Below, in pieces: positions 24,789-33,422 of a stretch of DNA of 41,848 nucleotides. Under the pieces are notes generated by a model. The model searched no databases. It was not told the DNA's origin and worked only from the letters and a program-made list of their open reading frames with translations. A program made the translations under genes and the position numbers. Each line of letters starts with the position of its first letter. The stretch's first letter is position 1. The stretch is taken from the NCBI GenBank assembly GCA_947494205.1, contig CANLUH010000030.1:1-41848 (forward strand). The letters are read 5' to 3'. Source of the stretch: an uncultured Flavobacteriaceae bacterium. Lineage in GTDB: Bacteria; Bacteroidota; Bacteroidia; Flavobacteriales; Flavobacteriaceae.

Positions 24789-25403
24789 CTAACCTTTTAA
24801 TGCTTTCTTATCGGTGTTATCTTCAATTTTTAATGTAGAATAATCTAGAGTCCAACCTATAGTTTCCACTATGTTTTCTATTAACAATATAGATTCTAAG
24901 GCTTCTTTTTGTGCGGCTTGGAATAATCCGCTTTCTGGTACTTTATCTCTTATGTGCTGTTTTGCTTCGTTATGCAAACTGGTTAAATCGGTAGCTTCAA
25001 ATTTGTTAAAGAGTCCATCTTTTTTATCGTAGTAATCTATGTTCGTTTCAATAGATAGTATTTCGGCTTTAGGAAAATGGTTTAATACTAAGGTTTTTGC
25101 TTTCGTATTGGCTTTCATATCTACTTTCGCTAAATCGAACCCTACATAGGCTTTTGCATTAACAACTACTAATGCTTTCTTTTTACTTGATACTAGTTTT
25201 AAAAAGCGTTCTTTTACGTCTTCGTAATGGTATATTTCTGCAAAATCACCTTCAACAGTTATGAATTTACAGACTTTTTTTATTTTGTCTAATAACACTG
25301 CAGACTGGTAATTAGCCAATTGCTTAGCCTTTATGTGTTTTATATATGTGAAGACTCCTAGTGAAGCTAGAGCTCCAAATATGGTTGCTAATAGTGTTTC
25401 CAT
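24789..25403 (-). CDS. DUF4230 membrane-anchored protein
   Basis: A 204-residue protein with one N-terminal TM helix (METLLATIFGALASLGVFTY), then a positively charged segment and a soluble domain fitting DUF4230 (about 40-185: KKVCKFITVEGDFAEIYHYED ... KALVVVNAKAYVGFDLAKVD ... LNHFPKAEILSIETNIDYYD). Members are widespread single-TM proteins without assigned function; the fold is SPFH-like in some predictions. It is the last gene of the minus-strand operon, overlapping the cyclase gene by one base. No strong terminator is seen after it. Confidence 0.8.
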   Translation of the reverse strand: METLLATIFGALASLGVFTYIKHIKAKQLANYQSAVLLDKIKKVCKFITVEGDFAEIYHYEDVKERFLKLVSSKKKALVVVNAKAYVGFDLAKVDMKANTKAKTLVLNHFPKAEILSIETNIDYYDKKDGLFNKFEATDLTSLHNEAKQHIRDKVPESGLFQAAQKEALESILLIENIVETIGWTLDYSTLKIEDNTDKKALKG

Positions 25404-26149
25404 TACTCTACTTTATATAAAACAGGTTTACTTGGTGTTGCATCGTTTTCAAAAGGTGCAATTTGTAGATTTAAAATATAGTCTCCGTCTTTAATTTTAT
25501 TAGCTACATATACAAATTCTGTAATAGTAGCTTCGGTTCTTATGTCTCCATCTACATTCCAAAAGGCTTTATGTGCTAATAGTTTCCCATCGTCTTTTTC
25601 CTTATCTACACTTGGCAAATCTATAAGTAAATGTTGTATACCACAATCTCTAATATAAGCTGCTGCGGCTTCAGTTAAATATGGCCAATTGGTATTTGAG
25701 TATTGTCTTGATTTTTTGTCTTTTGTATTGGGCATGGTACGAATTACCAATGCTTCTGCTTTTTTATTTTTGATTAAAAACTGAATTTGATTTTTAGAAA
25801 TCACGGCATCTTCTCCTATTAATTCTGGAGCAACAGAAATAACTTCGGCTAAAAAAATAAACCGTTTTAAGCATTTATTTATACTATAAAAATCTTCTGT
25901 AATATGACCTACACATTCTGTATGTGTACCATGTGCATGGGGATTAAAGGCTATATTATTAAAGTTTACAGAGGCACCTTCTTTTACGTTTGCTACCCAA
26001 TCTCCTATTTTTACAGGCTCTATCTTAGGTTCGTCAATGTACCATGCATTGGCATTACTTTTCGATGCTTTTAATGTTATAGAAATATCTAATGGTTTAG
26101 ATAAATCTATGGTATATTTTTTATTGTCTATGGTTATTATTGTATTCAA
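25403..26149 (-). CDS. Cyclase-family metal-dependent hydrolase
   Basis: A 248-residue member of the cyclase/kynurenine formamidase-like family (PF04199 type). The metal motif appears as FNPHAHGTHTECVGH, near residues 72-86, where the family has HxGTHxDxPxH; the Asp position is Glu here. A second typical stretch is HLLIDLPSVDKEKDDGKLLAHKAFW. Substrates in this family range from N-formylkynurenine to isatin, so none can be assigned. There is no tryptophan-degradation gene nearby. The gene overlaps hemW by 4 bp (start inside hemW's end) and DUF4230 by 1 bp, so it is tightly coupled to both. Confidence 0.82.
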   Translation of the reverse strand: MNTIITIDNKKYTIDLSKPLDISITLKASKSNANAWYIDEPKIEPVKIGDWVANVKEGASVNFNNIAFNPHAHGTHTECVGHITEDFYSINKCLKRFIFLAEVISVAPELIGEDAVISKNQIQFLIKNKKAEALVIRTMPNTKDKKSRQYSNTNWPYLTEAAAAYIRDCGIQHLLIDLPSVDKEKDDGKLLAHKAFWNVDGDIRTEATITEFVYVANKIKDGDYILNLQIAPFENDATPSKPVLYKVE

Positions 26150-27279
26150 TCGTCGTTAATTTTAAATAAATCTGATGCGATACCATCACTTAAAAACTTT
26201 CCTTTCTTTCTAACTAACAATCTATTGTCTTCAATATACAACAATTGTTCTGTTATATGCTTTTTAGACACTTTTAATAGGTAGTCTTCATAAGGTTTAC
26301 CAAAATCGTGCCTAACTTTTTCTAACGATACTCCCCACACAGTTCGTAAGCCCGTCATTACATATTCGTTGTATTGATCTGTAGTGGTTAAGGTTTCTAT
26401 TTCTGCTGGGAGTTCTTTATTATCTAATGCTTTAATGTATTTTGAATTGTTCCGTACATTCCAACTGCGCTCTTTTCCATTAAAAGAATGTGCCGATGGA
26501 CCAATACCTATATAAGATTTCCCTTGCCAATAGGCTGAATTGTTCTTACTAAAAAAACCTTCTCTACCAAAATTAGACAATTCATAATGTATAAAATTTG
26601 CCTCTTTTAAGGTTTCTATTAATATATGAAATTGCTCTTGCGCCTTAGCATCATCTACATTAGCAATAATACCTTTTTCCACAAATGAAGCTAATGCTGT
26701 CTTGGGCTCTACAGTTAGTGCATAACTTGAAATATGATTAATCCCAAAAGATAAAGCAGTTGCTATATTTTTCTCCCATTGGGTGTTTGTACTTCCTGGA
26801 ATACCATAAATTAAATCTAGAGATATATTGTCGAAATATTGTGTTGCCAGTTCTAAACATTGCAGAGCTTCTTCTGCATTGTGCGCTCGATTCATGAGTT
26901 TTAAATCGGCTTCAAAAAATGATTGAATACCAATGCTTAATCGATTTACTGGGCTTTTAGATAACTCAATGATTATATTCTTAGACAAGTCGTCTGGATT
27001 TGCTTCAAGCGTAATCTCTGGGTTATCAGAAACTTGATAATGCGTATACACTGCATTAATAATTAATTGTAACTCTTCTAGCGTTAATAGACTTGGTGTA
27101 CCACCTCCAAAATAAATAGTTTCTACAGCTGTTGTTTTAAACTCGTCTTTACGCAGCTCTAATTCTGTTATTAAAGCCGTTACTAATTCATCTTTCTTTT
27201 TTAAGGATGTTGAAAAATGAAAGTCGCAATAATGACAGGCTTGTTTGCAAAACGGTATGTGGATGTATATTCCTGCCAT
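26146..27279 (-). CDS. hemW: Radical SAM haem chaperone HemW
   Basis: A 377-residue cytosolic protein that binds and delivers haem to membrane targets. It is often mis-annotated as an anaerobic coproporphyrinogen III oxidase (HemN). The [4Fe-4S] motif C11-x3-C15-x2-C18 lies in IPFCKQACHYCDF; the family's fourth position is Phe, so the extra Cys of true HemN is missing, in favour of HemW. Other marks are IYFGGGTPSLL, EANPDDLSK, RLSIGIQSF and LIYGIPGST. A C-terminal HemN_C-like domain follows (SAYWQGKSYIGIGPSAHSFN...). It overlaps the TPR/LRR gene upstream by 1 bp and the cyclase gene downstream by 4 bp. Confidence 0.93.
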   Translation of the reverse strand: MAGIYIHIPFCKQACHYCDFHFSTSLKKKDELVTALITELELRKDEFKTTAVETIYFGGGTPSLLTLEELQLIINAVYTHYQVSDNPEITLEANPDDLSKNIIIELSKSPVNRLSIGIQSFFEADLKLMNRAHNAEEALQCLELATQYFDNISLDLIYGIPGSTNTQWEKNIATALSFGINHISSYALTVEPKTALASFVEKGIIANVDDAKAQEQFHILIETLKEANFIHYELSNFGREGFFSKNNSAYWQGKSYIGIGPSAHSFNGKERSWNVRNNSKYIKALDNKELPAEIETLTTTDQYNEYVMTGLRTVWGVSLEKVRHDFGKPYEDYLLKVSKKHITEQLLYIEDNRLLVRKKGKFLSDGIASDLFKINDD

Positions 27280-29006
27280 TATATTTTACGTTTTCTTCCT
27301 TTTACAAGCTTTCTAGAATCTTCTCTAATTACTCTTAATTCTGGATTTACAGATTTAATAGTTTTAATATTCTCATCTGTAATAATTTCATGGTCTATTA
27401 ACAAATGGGTAAGCTTTGGTAAGTTTGCTACTTCTGCTGGAATTGTTTTAAAACCATTATTATGTAACCATAAATTCTGTACATTTTTTAAACCTAATAC
27501 TGGCTTAGGAAACTCTTTAAATCTATTATACGACAACCCGCAATAGTCTAATTTTTTAAGCTTTGAAAATGATTTTGGTAACACTTCTATATCATTGGTT
27601 CCTAAAGATAACTCTTCTAAACTAGACAAGCCGCCTATAGAGTTTGGGAGTGCTATTATTTTATTTGCGGCTAAATTAAGATGTTTTAAATTAATTAAAT
27701 CTCCAATATCTTCAGGTAATGTTTTAATTGTTCCAGCATTTGCCACTATACTAACCAACTCGCTACAATTCGCTAATTCGTCACGTAACCGCCTCATACC
27801 ATTAGGAGAGATATCTAACATTTGAAGACATCTTAAATCACCTATTGATTGCGGTAAATCTCTTAATTTCCCATTACTACCAATGTCTAAATATTTAAGC
27901 TTTGTTAGCGCTCCTATATTTTCATTTAATTCTCTAAAATCATTGAATGTTAAACTAAGCATCATTAAGCCTTTTAGATTTTTAATGTTATCTGGCAATG
28001 CTCTCAAATAACATCTATTTAATTCTAAAATTTTAAGATTAGGGAGTTTTGCTAAATCATTAAAAAGTTTCTCTTTATCTTTAAAACGGTTTCCAGATAA
28101 ATTTAAATATTCTAATTTCTTAAATTGAAGTAAGGTTTCTGGTAATTCTTTTAAATTAGAATAACTTAAATTTAAGGAGTAAACTTCCACTTTAGTTTTT
28201 AATAGACTATCTAAATTTTTAGTTTTTTCTAGACGGAAAAAACGATTTATTAATGCTGATTTGAAATAAATACCGTCTTCAAAAATATTTACATCAGAGC
28301 AATAATTTTTTATAGCCTCTTTAATATCCGACAATGCAACATCCGGCACCTTAAAATCTGCAAGTTCATTGAAATCTAACTGATCTTTTTCTATAGATTC
28401 TAAAAACGGTCTATCTATTTCAAAACCTCTTTCTTGTAATGCAGCAGCCTCCCACATTGCGCTTTCTTTATTTCCTCCAAAATATTTAGAAAGCACCCAA
28501 TAGTAATATGTATTTCTTAAATCTTCATAATCCCCTTCTAGTGTTAATCTTTCTTTATAGGATTGCTCTGCAATATCAAACTGTTTATTTGCAAATGCTA
28601 TATTTCCTTTCCAGGCTAGTAAATAAGCATTTTCTCCTTTAGAAGCTATAACTTCATTAATACCTTTTAATGCTAAATCTAATTTATTATCTAAAAAATA
28701 GGCTTGTACTCTTACTGTTTTAATAACATCGTCATTAGGGTATTTAGTTAAATACAAACTTAAATCTTCTACTACTTTTATTAGGTCTCGATTTTCTGTT
28801 TTTGAAGCAATTAATGCCCTAGATAAGTGCAATTCTGCACTATCTGGATTACGTTTTATTATTTCGTCTATAAGAGGTTTTGAGTTCTCCCAATTACGGT
28901 TATTGTATGCAGTATTATATCTTTCTTGCAGTTCTTCATCACTTAATAAATTTGAGCATGAACTTGCACACACACATAACAACAAAGCCATTATAAGTCT
29001 TATCAT
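27279..29006 (-). CDS. Lipoprotein with TPR and leucine-rich repeats
   Basis: A 575-residue lipoprotein. The signal peptide has the lipobox ASSC (C17). The first half (about 20-200) is a TPR-like helical part (ELHLSRALIASKTENRDLIKV ... YLLAWKGNIAFANKQFDIAEQSY). From about residue 270 there are roughly twelve LRRs of the 22-24-residue plant/bacterial type (LEYLNLSGNRF, LKYLDIGSNGKL, LKHLNLAANKIIALPNSIGGL). It ends in a basic tail (RKLVKGRKRKI). LRR-TPR fusions act as binding scaffolds, but the ligand is unknown. It sits between ruvC and hemW, housekeeping genes with an unrelated role. An untranslated-looking remnant (29021-29148) lies just upstream, so the locus may have been rearranged. Confidence 0.8.
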   Translation of the reverse strand: MIRLIMALLLCVCASSCSNLLSDEELQERYNTAYNNRNWENSKPLIDEIIKRNPDSAELHLSRALIASKTENRDLIKVVEDLSLYLTKYPNDDVIKTVRVQAYFLDNKLDLALKGINEVIASKGENAYLLAWKGNIAFANKQFDIAEQSYKERLTLEGDYEDLRNTYYYWVLSKYFGGNKESAMWEAAALQERGFEIDRPFLESIEKDQLDFNELADFKVPDVALSDIKEAIKNYCSDVNIFEDGIYFKSALINRFFRLEKTKNLDSLLKTKVEVYSLNLSYSNLKELPETLLQFKKLEYLNLSGNRFKDKEKLFNDLAKLPNLKILELNRCYLRALPDNIKNLKGLMMLSLTFNDFRELNENIGALTKLKYLDIGSNGKLRDLPQSIGDLRCLQMLDISPNGMRRLRDELANCSELVSIVANAGTIKTLPEDIGDLINLKHLNLAANKIIALPNSIGGLSSLEELSLGTNDIEVLPKSFSKLKKLDYCGLSYNRFKEFPKPVLGLKNVQNLWLHNNGFKTIPAEVANLPKLTHLLIDHEIITDENIKTIKSVNPELRVIREDSRKLVKGRKRKI

Positions 29007-29020
29007 ATTAAAATATTATT

Positions 29021-29148
29021 CTATAATTTTTTGTTTCCTATCTGTATTGGTGGAATCAAACTAGGGCTTCTATTAAATTTATACAAGTTATTTAAAATTG
29101 AATCTTGTAATGGTTTTAATTCTTCTTCATTAAAAAAGTCTACTTCTT
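29021..29148 (-). pseudogene. Possible coding remnant between ruvC and the LRR gene
   Basis: In one minus-strand frame, about 41 codons run without a stop from just after the end of ruvC to TAG at 29021-29023. The translation is protein-like, with no low-complexity run: DFFNEEELKPLQDSILNNLY, then KFNRSPSLIPPIQIGNKKL. There is no ATG or good alternative start, and the upstream in-frame codon is a stop (TAA inside ruvC). Either this is the 3' end of a decayed gene or a chance open frame. Confidence 0.35.
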
Positions 29149-29694
29149 AACCCGCTTTTCATTCTGCTTTACAAAAGCACTCCAACCAGAGTAACTTTTA
29201 CCAATCTCAACACGACCTTGGTTATAAAAATGACAAACAGCAGCTCCCAATCCATCCATAGAATCCAGGTTTTTTGGTAAGGTTTTTATCCCCAACATGC
29301 TTTGTAGCATTTTTGCAACTTGCTCTTTACTAGCATTACCATTTCCTGTAATGGCCATTTTAATTTTTTTAGGTGCATATTCAGTAATTGGGACTTCTCT
29401 CGACAATCCTGCTGCCATAGCAACACCTTGTGCACGACCAAGCTTTAACATACTCTGTACGTTTTTACCAAAAAAAGGCGCTTCTATTGCTATTTCGTCT
29501 GGGTGATGTGTGTCTATTAATTCTATAGTGCGTTCAAAAATGAGTTTTAGTTTAAGGTAGTGGTCACTGTATTTTTTTAAGTCTAACTCATTTAATTGCA
29601 GAAAATGCATTTTTTTATTGACCACTTTTATGAGTCCAAACCCCATAATGGTAGTCCCAGGATCTATCCCTAATATTATTTTTTCTTCTGCCAT
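29140..29694 (-). CDS. ruvC: Crossover junction endodeoxyribonuclease RuvC
   Basis: A 184-residue Holliday junction resolvase with an RNase H-like fold. The four acidic metal-binding residues are present: D11 (LGIDPGT), E71 (IAIEAPFF), D144 and D147 (KNLDSMDGLGAA), matching D7, E66, D138 and D141 of E. coli RuvC. The arginine/aromatic loop FFGKNVQSMLKLGRAQGVAM is conserved. In Bacteroidota ruvC is normally separate from ruvAB, as here. It starts directly at the stop of the upstream beta-barrel gene. The C-terminus ends with the basic tail QNEKRVKK, and the stop is just after it. Cytosolic. Confidence 0.96.
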   Translation of the reverse strand: MAEEKIILGIDPGTTIMGFGLIKVVNKKMHFLQLNELDLKKYSDHYLKLKLIFERTIELIDTHHPDEIAIEAPFFGKNVQSMLKLGRAQGVAMAAGLSREVPITEYAPKKIKMAITGNGNASKEQVAKMLQSMLGIKTLPKNLDSMDGLGAAVCHFYNQGRVEIGKSYSGWSAFVKQNEKRVKK

Positions 29695-30327
29695 TTAATC
29701 GTTACAAGTTCTACATCCGCTTAAAGAAAATGAAACGCCTACAGTTGCTGTAAATAAATTTCCGTTAAAGGAACCAAATCCTTTTGTTAAAGGATCAAAC
29801 TCGCTTGCAAAACCAAAAATATACGATGTATCTAAATATATAGAAACCGTACTTGCTATTTTATAATGAAACTCTAAACCTCCCATAACATTTAAAAACG
29901 AGATGTTATTATCTTTAAAATCTCCCAAAGGTTTTATTATAGAATAGCCTGGTCCTACATGCCCTACTAATGCTATTCCTACTGGTAAAAAAGTAATATC
30001 ATTGGTAGCATCGTACACAAACTGTGCATTTATTCTTGTATAATTTACTTTAAATTCTGGTGTATTATCATCATTAGCTATTCTATTATATCCGAAATCT
30101 AATTTCGCTCCTATTTGCGGTTTAAACATACGTTGTATGCCTAAGTTTATAGTAGGGAAATTAGTTGACTTTGCAACAAATGGTCTTACTAAACCATCTT
30201 GAGCTGGGCTATTTAAACCCACAGCAATTTGGGCTTTCCATCTGCTGGTTTCTATTTGAGCAAATGTGTTAGTTAATCCTAATAATAAAAAGGCAAAAAG
30301 GCAAAAGTATTTTATTGGGGTCTTCAT
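29695..30327 (-). CDS. Outer-membrane beta-barrel protein
   Basis: A 210-residue secreted protein with a signal peptide (cleavage after TFAQ, about residue 24) and alternating beta-strand pattern through the whole length, typical of a small 8-stranded barrel. The strand set (WKAQIAVGLNSP, NLGIQRMFKPQIGAKLDFGYNRI, SVSIYLDTSYIFGF, NLFTATVGVSFSLSG) resembles the N-terminal barrel part of flavobacterial OmpA-type proteins, but the peptidoglycan-binding OmpA domain is missing. The C-terminus GCRTCND has two Cys, an uncommon end. Its stop abuts the ruvC start, so they share a transcript. Role unknown; probably structural or porin-like. Confidence 0.75.
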   Translation of the reverse strand: MKTPIKYFCLFAFLLLGLTNTFAQIETSRWKAQIAVGLNSPAQDGLVRPFVAKSTNFPTINLGIQRMFKPQIGAKLDFGYNRIANDDNTPEFKVNYTRINAQFVYDATNDITFLPVGIALVGHVGPGYSIIKPLGDFKDNNISFLNVMGGLEFHYKIASTVSIYLDTSYIFGFASEFDPLTKGFGSFNGNLFTATVGVSFSLSGCRTCND

Positions 30328-30332
30328 TATAA

Positions 30333-30340
30333 TATATTTG
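30333..30340 (+). promoter_or_regulatory. -7 box of the flippase-like/glycosyltransferase operon
   Basis: TATATTTG fits TAnnTTTG and would start transcription near 30346, 50 bases before the ATG at 30397. No good TTTG lies at -33; a TTG at 30315-30317 has a short spacer. Confidence 0.4.
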
Positions 30341-30396
30341 ATTTAATTTGCAACACGTAATACACCAACTTGTTTTACGCATGACATTATGTTATT

Positions 30397-31368
30397 ATGA
30401 ATAGTACGTTACCATACAAAACTAAACAATTCTTTTTTATACTCATTAAATTGAGTATTGTTGTTGGCGCGTTTTATTTTATATACAATAAGTTAGTTAA
30501 TAATGGAACTTTAGATTTTCCTGTATTTATTGAAATTGTATCTAAAAATAACGTGTTTTCTATTAAAAACGTATGTTTCTTGTTGGTTTTAACGGGATTT
30601 AATTGGTTTTTCGAAATTATAAAATGGCGACTTTTAGTATCTTCTATTAAAAAAATTACTTTTAAAAATGCTTTAGAACAGAGCTTAGGCTCATTAACAG
30701 CTTCGCTTTTTACGCCTAATAGAATTGGAGAATATGGTGCTAAAGCTATTTATTTTTCTAAAAACAGTAGAAAACGAATACTCCTTTTAAACTTAATTAG
30801 TAATCTCATGCAAATGAGTATTACTGTTATTTTGGGTTGTATCGGTTTTTGGGTGTTCTCTAATATTTATGCTATAACAATAGATTACCTAAAACTATCC
30901 AAAGGCATTATTGTTATCCTTATTGTTATTAGCTTTTTCATTCTAGGTATTAAACAGAGTAAATATAAAATTAAAGGGCTTTCTATTGAAAAAATTAAAC
31001 AGTTTATTTTTAAATTGCCTTTAAGAATTAAAGTTCTTGGGGTTCTATTGTCTTTAACTCGTTATGCCGTTTTCTCATTTCAGTTTTATGTATTATTAAA
31101 ACTTTTTGGAGTGCCATTCTCTTATTTTGAAGCGATGACTATTATTACATCATTATATCTACTCTCATCTATAATTCCGTCGTTATTTATTTTTGATGTC
31201 ATTATAAAAGGTAGTGTTGCTGTGTATTTATTTTCTATAGCTGGCGTTAATGAATTAACTATTTTATCTATTATCACATTAATGTGGTTACTTAATTTTG
31301 TAATACCAAGTGTTTTTGGAAGTTATTATGTTCTTAACTTTAACCTCCCTAAAGAAGACCTTATATGA
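30397..31368 (+). CDS. Flippase-like/lysylphosphatidylglycerol synthase TM-domain protein
   Basis: A 323-residue multi-pass inner-membrane protein with about eight TM helices. The conserved GEYGAKAIYF motif (near residue 111) and the position of the charged residues fit the LPG_synthase_TM/UPF0104 family; this version has no catalytic synthetase domain. Family members are thought to move lipid-linked substrates. It overlaps the following GT2 gene by 4 bp (ATGA), so the two are translationally coupled and may act together on a lipid- or sugar-linked product. That is inference, since no other envelope polysaccharide genes follow. Confidence 0.75.
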   Translation: MNSTLPYKTKQFFFILIKLSIVVGAFYFIYNKLVNNGTLDFPVFIEIVSKNNVFSIKNVCFLLVLTGFNWFFEIIKWRLLVSSIKKITFKNALEQSLGSLTASLFTPNRIGEYGAKAIYFSKNSRKRILLLNLISNLMQMSITVILGCIGFWVFSNIYAITIDYLKLSKGIIVILIVISFFILGIKQSKYKIKGLSIEKIKQFIFKLPLRIKVLGVLLSLTRYAVFSFQFYVLLKLFGVPFSYFEAMTIITSLYLLSSIIPSLFIFDVIIKGSVAVYLFSIAGVNELTILSIITLMWLLNFVIPSVFGSYYVLNFNLPKEDLI

Positions 31369-32492
31369 GTTTACTTTTTATATGTATAACATTAATTTAC
31401 TTAATATTAATAGGTAGTTTTATTATTGGTTTTGATAAGGTTGAATCGTTTACCGTTGCAGACTTAAAACCAAAAACTACATTTTCTATTATTATCCCCT
31501 TTAGAAATGAAGCTGAACACCTTCCCGAGTTATTAGCGTCTTTGATGCATCTTAATTACCCTAAGCATTTGTTTGAAGTGTTATGTATTGATGACGATTC
31601 TAATGACAACTCTGTAGCACTAATCTCTGAATTTTCCGAAGCTCATCCTGAATTCCAAATTCGTGTTCTAAATAATATAAGAACCTCAAATTCTCCTAAA
31701 AAGGATGCGATTACTTCAGCTATAAATAGTAGTCAATATCATTGGATTATAACAACTGATGCAGATTGTATACTTCCAAAATACTGGCTAGACAGTTTTG
31801 ATGCTTTTATTCAACAAAAAACAAAGGAATTAATAATAGCACCTGTTACTTATACTGATATTAATTCTAGTTTAAAACGTTTTCAATTACTCGATTTTTT
31901 AAGTTTAATGGGCGCCACCGTTGGTGGGTTTGGTATTAAAAAACCTTTTCTATGTAATGGCGCTAATTTAGCATACAGCAAACAATTATTTAATACCGTA
32001 AATGGTTTTAAAGGCAACGATACGATTGCTAGTGGCGATGATATTTTTTTATTGGAAAAGGCTTTAAAATTGAATAAAAACAGTGTTGGGTATTTAAAAT
32101 CGCAACATGCTATTGTACAGACTAAACCTCAACCCAATTGGAACAATTTAATTGCGCAACGTAAACGCTGGGCAGCAAAAACATCTAGCTATAACTCTTT
32201 ATTTGGGAAATTTACTGGATTAATAGTTTTAGCCATGAACGGCACATTAATTTGTGCTTTAACCTTAACGCTTTTAGGATTATTTAACCTTAGACTATTT
32301 CTTTATTTGTTTATTATAAAATCTGGAATCGATTTTTTATTACTATTTAAAACAAGCCAGTTTTTTAATCAAGAGCGTTATTTAAAGTCCTACATTATAT
32401 CTAGTATTGTTTATCCTTTTTTTAGTGTATATATCGCATTTATTTCGCTATTTACTACCTATAAATGGAAAGATCGAACATTTAGCAAATAG
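31365..32492 (+). CDS. Membrane glycosyltransferase, family 2
   Basis: A 375-residue GT2 enzyme. After one N-terminal TM (about 3-22) comes the GT-A domain: SIIIPFRNEAEHL (41-53), CIDDDSND (74-81), the metal motif TDADC (131-135) and the acceptor-side QRKRW motif, as in processive-type GT2 enzymes. C-terminal TM helices are at about 285-305, 310-328 and 340-365. It adds sugars from nucleotide-sugar donors at the cytoplasmic face; donor and product are unknown. It is coupled to the flippase-like protein by a 4-bp overlap. The stop codon is next to a hairpin at 32492-32510 that ends this unit. Confidence 0.88.
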   Translation: MSLLFICITLIYLILIGSFIIGFDKVESFTVADLKPKTTFSIIIPFRNEAEHLPELLASLMHLNYPKHLFEVLCIDDDSNDNSVALISEFSEAHPEFQIRVLNNIRTSNSPKKDAITSAINSSQYHWIITTDADCILPKYWLDSFDAFIQQKTKELIIAPVTYTDINSSLKRFQLLDFLSLMGATVGGFGIKKPFLCNGANLAYSKQLFNTVNGFKGNDTIASGDDIFLLEKALKLNKNSVGYLKSQHAIVQTKPQPNWNNLIAQRKRWAAKTSSYNSLFGKFTGLIVLAMNGTLICALTLTLLGLFNLRLFLYLFIIKSGIDFLLLFKTSQFFNQERYLKSYIISSIVYPFFSVYIAFISLFTTYKWKDRTFSK

Positions 32493-32525
32493 CGAATTCT
32501 AGTTATTCGCTTAAAATTTTTACTT
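32492..32525 (+). terminator. Probable terminator after the glycosyltransferase
   Basis: Stem GCGAAT / ATTCGC (32492-32497, 32505-32510) followed by TTAAAATTTTTAC. The stem starts at the stop codon. It is modest in strength. Confidence 0.55.
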
Positions 32526-32552
32526 TTACAGTAAATCCAAATCCCAAATACA

Positions 32553-33422
32553 ATGAAAAAATTAGTCGTTTTATTAGCTTTCATAGCCTTTAGCAATCTG
32601 GCTTTTTCCCAAGAAACCTACACTATTAACAACGAAACTCTTGAGTTAAAAACTGAAGTCGATGGTACTTTAGACTTACTTTGGAATACGTTTAACGGGC
32701 AATATCGTTACTTTGTTAGAACAAATGATGGAAATATTAGTGAATTAAAAAACACCAAAGGGGCTGATAACAGTTACCAAGAAGAGTACAAAAAAACACT
32801 TAGTGATTTAACGGCCCAAGACGCCTCTAAGGTTAAATTAACTACGTACAGTTTAAAATCTTTTATTAACGATTATAATGTCTCTGCAGATGCTAGTTAC
32901 ACGAGTAATGATACTAAAACTAAATTAAAACTTAGGTTAGGTGTTTTTGGCGGATTAACTAATAATCCTTTTGTAAACAACCCTAATAATGAAACTGTAC
33001 CACTTTTTGGAGCAGAATTAGAATTAGTATCTGATGCTGATTTACCTAAACAAGCTGCTTTTTTAAATATTAGACATAGCACAGATAACGATGCTTTTAA
33101 ATATTCTGCAACACAATTTGCTTTAGGATATCGTTATAGAGTCATTAATAAAACTGGATTTAATATTTATGCGCAAACCAAAGCCGTAACCTTTACATCT
33201 GCTAAATCTACAATAAGCTATGTAGATGCAGAATCTAATGTTATTACAGAAGAATCTTCTGGTACTAGTTTCGATGCGCCTTTTGTATTTGGAATTGGTG
33301 CAGATATTAAATTAGGAAATGGTTATGTAACGCTAGTTTACGATTCTTTATTTGCTGTTTTTATAGACAATCAAGGTAATTTCTCTACAGATTTTGCTGT
33401 TGGTTATAAATTTAACTTATAG
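32553..33422 (+). CDS. Secreted protein with predicted outer-membrane beta-barrel C-terminus
   Basis: A 289-residue protein of unknown family. The signal peptide is MKKLVVLLAFIAFSNLAFSQ. The N-terminal half (about 20-120) is a mixed soluble domain containing WNTFNGQYRYFVRT. From about 125 onwards there are regular amphipathic beta strands (KLKLRLGVFGGLTNNPFV, FGAELELVS, FALGYRYRVINKTGFNIYAQTKAV), ending in FAVGYKFNL with a terminal aromatic/leucine typical of OM barrels. Its stop overlaps the GTG start of the BI-1/YccA gene by one base, so the two are an operon. Role not known. Confidence 0.7.
   Translation: MKKLVVLLAFIAFSNLAFSQETYTINNETLELKTEVDGTLDLLWNTFNGQYRYFVRTNDGNISELKNTKGADNSYQEEYKKTLSDLTAQDASKVKLTTYSLKSFINDYNVSADASYTSNDTKTKLKLRLGVFGGLTNNPFVNNPNNETVPLFGAELELVSDADLPKQAAFLNIRHSTDNDAFKYSATQFALGYRYRVINKTGFNIYAQTKAVTFTSAKSTISYVDAESNVITEESSGTSFDAPFVFGIGADIKLGNGYVTLVYDSLFAVFIDNQGNFSTDFAVGYKFNL

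Noticed and set aside
25403-26149. Kynurenine formamidase of tryptophan breakdown
   Set aside because: The family is broad, the metal motif has Glu in place of the usual Asp, and no other kynurenine gene is near.
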